Of a stretch of 8,714 nt of DNA, positions 7,211-8,714 are shown piece after piece. The DNA is from Tepidisphaeraceae bacterium (lineage in GTDB: Bacteria; Planctomycetota; Phycisphaerae; Tepidisphaerales; Tepidisphaeraceae): NCBI GenBank assembly GCA_025450555.1, contig JANWHF010000239.1:1-8714 (forward strand). The letters are read 5' to 3'. Numbering within the stretch: the first letter of the stretch is position 1; each line of letters starts with the position of its first letter. The translations under genes and the position numbers were made by a program. Under the pieces are notes generated by a model that saw only the letters and a program-made list of their open reading frames with translations, ran no database searches and was not told the DNA's origin.

Positions 7211-8714
7211 ATGGGTCGAATCTGTCTGCCTGCACTGCTGATTGTCGCGGCGATTGTTTTCCTCGCTGGAATTAATTGGGGCTTGCCTTCGCGCGCGGCG
7301 GATCCATTTCTATTTGGCGATCGAAAGCCGTGGACCGGCGCGGAGATCGTCAAATTGGCCGGCGGATGGGAAACGCGCGCCGATTTGGGCGCGGATGTGG
7401 CGATCAATCCGCTCGAGCGCGAAGCGGGGCGGATTGTTGGGCTCAATGCGACTGATGTCCAGCGTGCGCAAATCGTTCGACGATATCGGCTGTTTTCTTA
7501 TCAGCCTGATGAGATGGTCACGCTTCGCGCGCTGGCGGGGATGACGCCGGGACGATTTCAGCTCGACCCGCGCCTGTACCAATATGGAGGACTGTGGGTC
7601 TACCCGGTTGGCGGATTACTGAAAATTGCTTCGCTGCAAAAGATCGGCTTCGTTCAACTTCATGGCGATGTCGCCACCTATCTGGATCACCCGGAGCAGT
7701 TCGGCCGGTTCTATATCATCGCGCGCTTTTACACAGTCCTATGGGCGCTGATTGGCGTCGTTGCGATTTACGCCCTGATGAAAAAGCTGGTCGGCGGGAC
7801 GCTCTTCCCATCGCTCGCGGCCGCGTCTTTCATCTTCATGCCAGTCGTGATGAACATGGCACATGAAGCCAAGCCGCACTTACCGGGCGCGGTGCTGATG
7901 CTGCTGGCGGTGCTGGCCGGTGCGCGCTATGTCGAAACTGGTGCGCGACGGTGGTGGATCATCGCCGGCGCTGCATGCGGCGCGGCGACCGGAATGGTTC
8001 TTTCATCAGCGCCGATCTTCATCATCCTACCGGTGATGATCGTGTTCCGTGCGATGATTGCTACAAAGCTGACGCCTGCTCCTTTAGCCGCCCCGCCTGC
8101 GGGGCGTGTCCCTGCCGCTTCACCTCGCGATGCGACGCCCGCCCGTCAATCAACTCGGCCGGGTTTGCTCATCGCACGTCTCGCGGGATCGATCCTGATT
8201 GGAGCAGTCGTCTATTTCGCGACCAATCCCTACGTCGCAATCAATCTTGTTTTCAATCGTGCCGTGCTCGCATCAAACCTGGGCAACACGGGAGCAATGT
8301 TTACGGCCCACTTGAGCTTCGCCGGTGCCCTCAATGGCCTGCGCTGGATCGCCCTCGGAACCTCCCCAGTGATAGCCATCGCGGGGGTATTAGGCGGCAT
8401 GGCGTTGCTTGTGCGCGCCATCCGCAAATGCGCCGATCACAGCGCGCCGGAGATCTCTCGACGCGCAACGGGAATTCTGCTCGCCCTTCCGGCCCTCTGG
8501 GTCGCTGGTCAATGCATTGAGTTTGCGAATGGACAACCTGGCGAATTCGGTCGCTTCGCCATTCTTGTCGATACGTTTCTTCTGATTGAAGCCTTCGCGG
8601 CCCTCGCCACTTTTTTGCCGCGACAGTGCGGGACGGTCATCGGGATCATTCTCCTGCTGACCGCGCTGATTCCCGGCGCGTCCTATCTCCATGGTTTTCT
8701 CCGCGACTGCCGGC
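7211..8714 (+). CDS. GT-C fold membrane glycosyltransferase, GT39/ArnT/PMT-like (3' truncated)
   Basis: Frame open from ATG 7211 to the window end: 501 whole codons and no stop. The protein is strongly hydrophobic, with a first TM helix at about 5-24 and roughly ten more between 165 and 490. Between the first two helices lies a soluble loop of about 140 residues containing SYQPDEM, with Asp100-Glu101. An acidic motif in this first loop is the catalytic signature of GT-C transferases that use polyprenyl-phosphate sugars. RLYQYGGLWVYPVGGLL and MAHEAKPHLPGAVLMLLA resemble the Y-x-YG-LW-Y and H-x-x-KPD-P patterns I associate with bacterial GT39-like proteins, although here the Asp after KP is His223. 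Residues 284-318 form a Pro/Ala-rich, probably cytoplasmic, loop. ATG 7211 is the first ATG, GTG or TTG in this frame after the mdtC stop. There is no Shine-Dalgarno sequence. The sugar donor and acceptor cannot be inferred. No functional link to the efflux genes is evident. Confidence 0.75.
   Translation, partial: MGRICLPALLIVAAIVFLAGINWGLPSRAADPFLFGDRKPWTGAEIVKLAGGWETRADLGADVAINPLEREAGRIVGLNATDVQRAQIVRRYRLFSYQPDEMVTLRALAGMTPGRFQLDPRLYQYGGLWVYPVGGLLKIASLQKIGFVQLHGDVATYLDHPEQFGRFYIIARFYTVLWALIGVVAIYALMKKLVGGTLFPSLAAASFIFMPVVMNMAHEAKPHLPGAVLMLLAVLAGARYVETGARRWWIIAGAACGAATGMVLSSAPIFIILPVMIVFRAMIATKLTPAPLAAPPAGRVPAASPRDATPARQSTRPGLLIARLAGSILIGAVVYFATNPYVAINLVFNRAVLASNLGNTGAMFTAHLSFAGALNGLRWIALGTSPVIAIAGVLGGMALLVRAIRKCADHSAPEISRRATGILLALPALWVAGQCIEFANGQPGEFGRFAILVDTFLLIEAFAALATFLPRQCGTVIGIILLLTALIPGASYLHGFLRDCR
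8089..8106. repeat. Perfect GC-rich palindrome inside the glycosyltransferase gene
   Basis: CGCCCCGC at 8089-8096 and GCGGGGCG at 8099-8106 are exact reverse complements separated by CT, so transcript or single-stranded DNA would fold into a tight 8-bp all-GC hairpin. It is translated as part of the Pro/Ala-rich loop (APPAGR) and keeps the frame. Its size and composition resemble REP-type palindromes. Whether it is repeated elsewhere cannot be seen from this window. Confidence 0.6.

Noticed and set aside
6828..7241. 137-codon + strand frame, or its internal ATG at 7110, as a small gene after mdtC
   Set aside because: Most of it is out-of-frame mdtC sequence. The part after 7095 covers the hairpin and runs into the glycosyltransferase, with no ribosome binding site and no recognisable protein.
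7951..8520. 189-codon + strand frame inside the glycosyltransferase region
   Set aside because: Out-of-frame shadow with an Arg/Ser/Cys-rich translation. The frame from 7211 gives a coherent polytopic membrane protein across the same bases.
1..8714. CRISPR arrays, tRNA or rRNA genes, insertion sequences, phage genes
   Set aside because: No spaced direct repeats, cloverleaf-like segments, rRNA signatures, transposase motifs or terminal inverted repeats were seen. The window is almost fully occupied by four genes.

Overview
The window carries most of an MdtABC-type RND multidrug efflux operon and the start of an unrelated membrane glycosyltransferase gene. All genes are on the + strand. The DNA is GC-rich, and RND tripartite pumps imply a Gram-negative (diderm) cell envelope. 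The Ala/Thr/Arg/Pro-rich protein tail and the style of the downstream glycosyltransferase resemble proteins I associate with Planctomycetota (perhaps Phycisphaerae). That taxonomic guess is weak: there is no rRNA or other marker gene here.

Layout: (1) Bases 3-836 hold the C-terminal part of a periplasmic adaptor (MdtA), whose start lies upstream of the window. (2) Bases 833-3985 hold a complete MdtB-like inner-membrane RND transporter. (3) Bases 3982-7095 hold a complete MdtC-like RND transporter. Both junctions are 4-base ATGA overlaps preceded by a Shine-Dalgarno sequence, so the three genes form one translationally coupled unit. (4) Bases 7096-7210 are a short non-coding gap with a 12-bp hairpin followed by a T-rich run, a plausible terminator for the efflux operon. 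(5) From 7211 to the window end an open frame encodes a polytopic GT-C (GT39/ArnT/PMT-like) glycosyltransferase. Its stop codon lies beyond the window, so a search that requires a stop would miss it.

How the genes work together: MdtB and MdtC are expected to form a heterotrimeric proton-driven pump in the inner membrane. MdtA links it to an outer-membrane channel (TolC/OprM type), which is not in the window and must be encoded upstream or elsewhere. The glycosyltransferase appears to be a separate transcription unit and has no evident link to efflux.

I found no previously undescribed system. The core is a textbook MdtABC operon. The less ordinary details are a strongly basic ATRP-repeat tail on the adaptor, a Gly/Ser/Thr-rich insertion in MdtB, the intergenic hairpin, a possible leaderless start for the glycosyltransferase, and a perfect small palindrome inside a Pro/Ala-rich loop of that gene.
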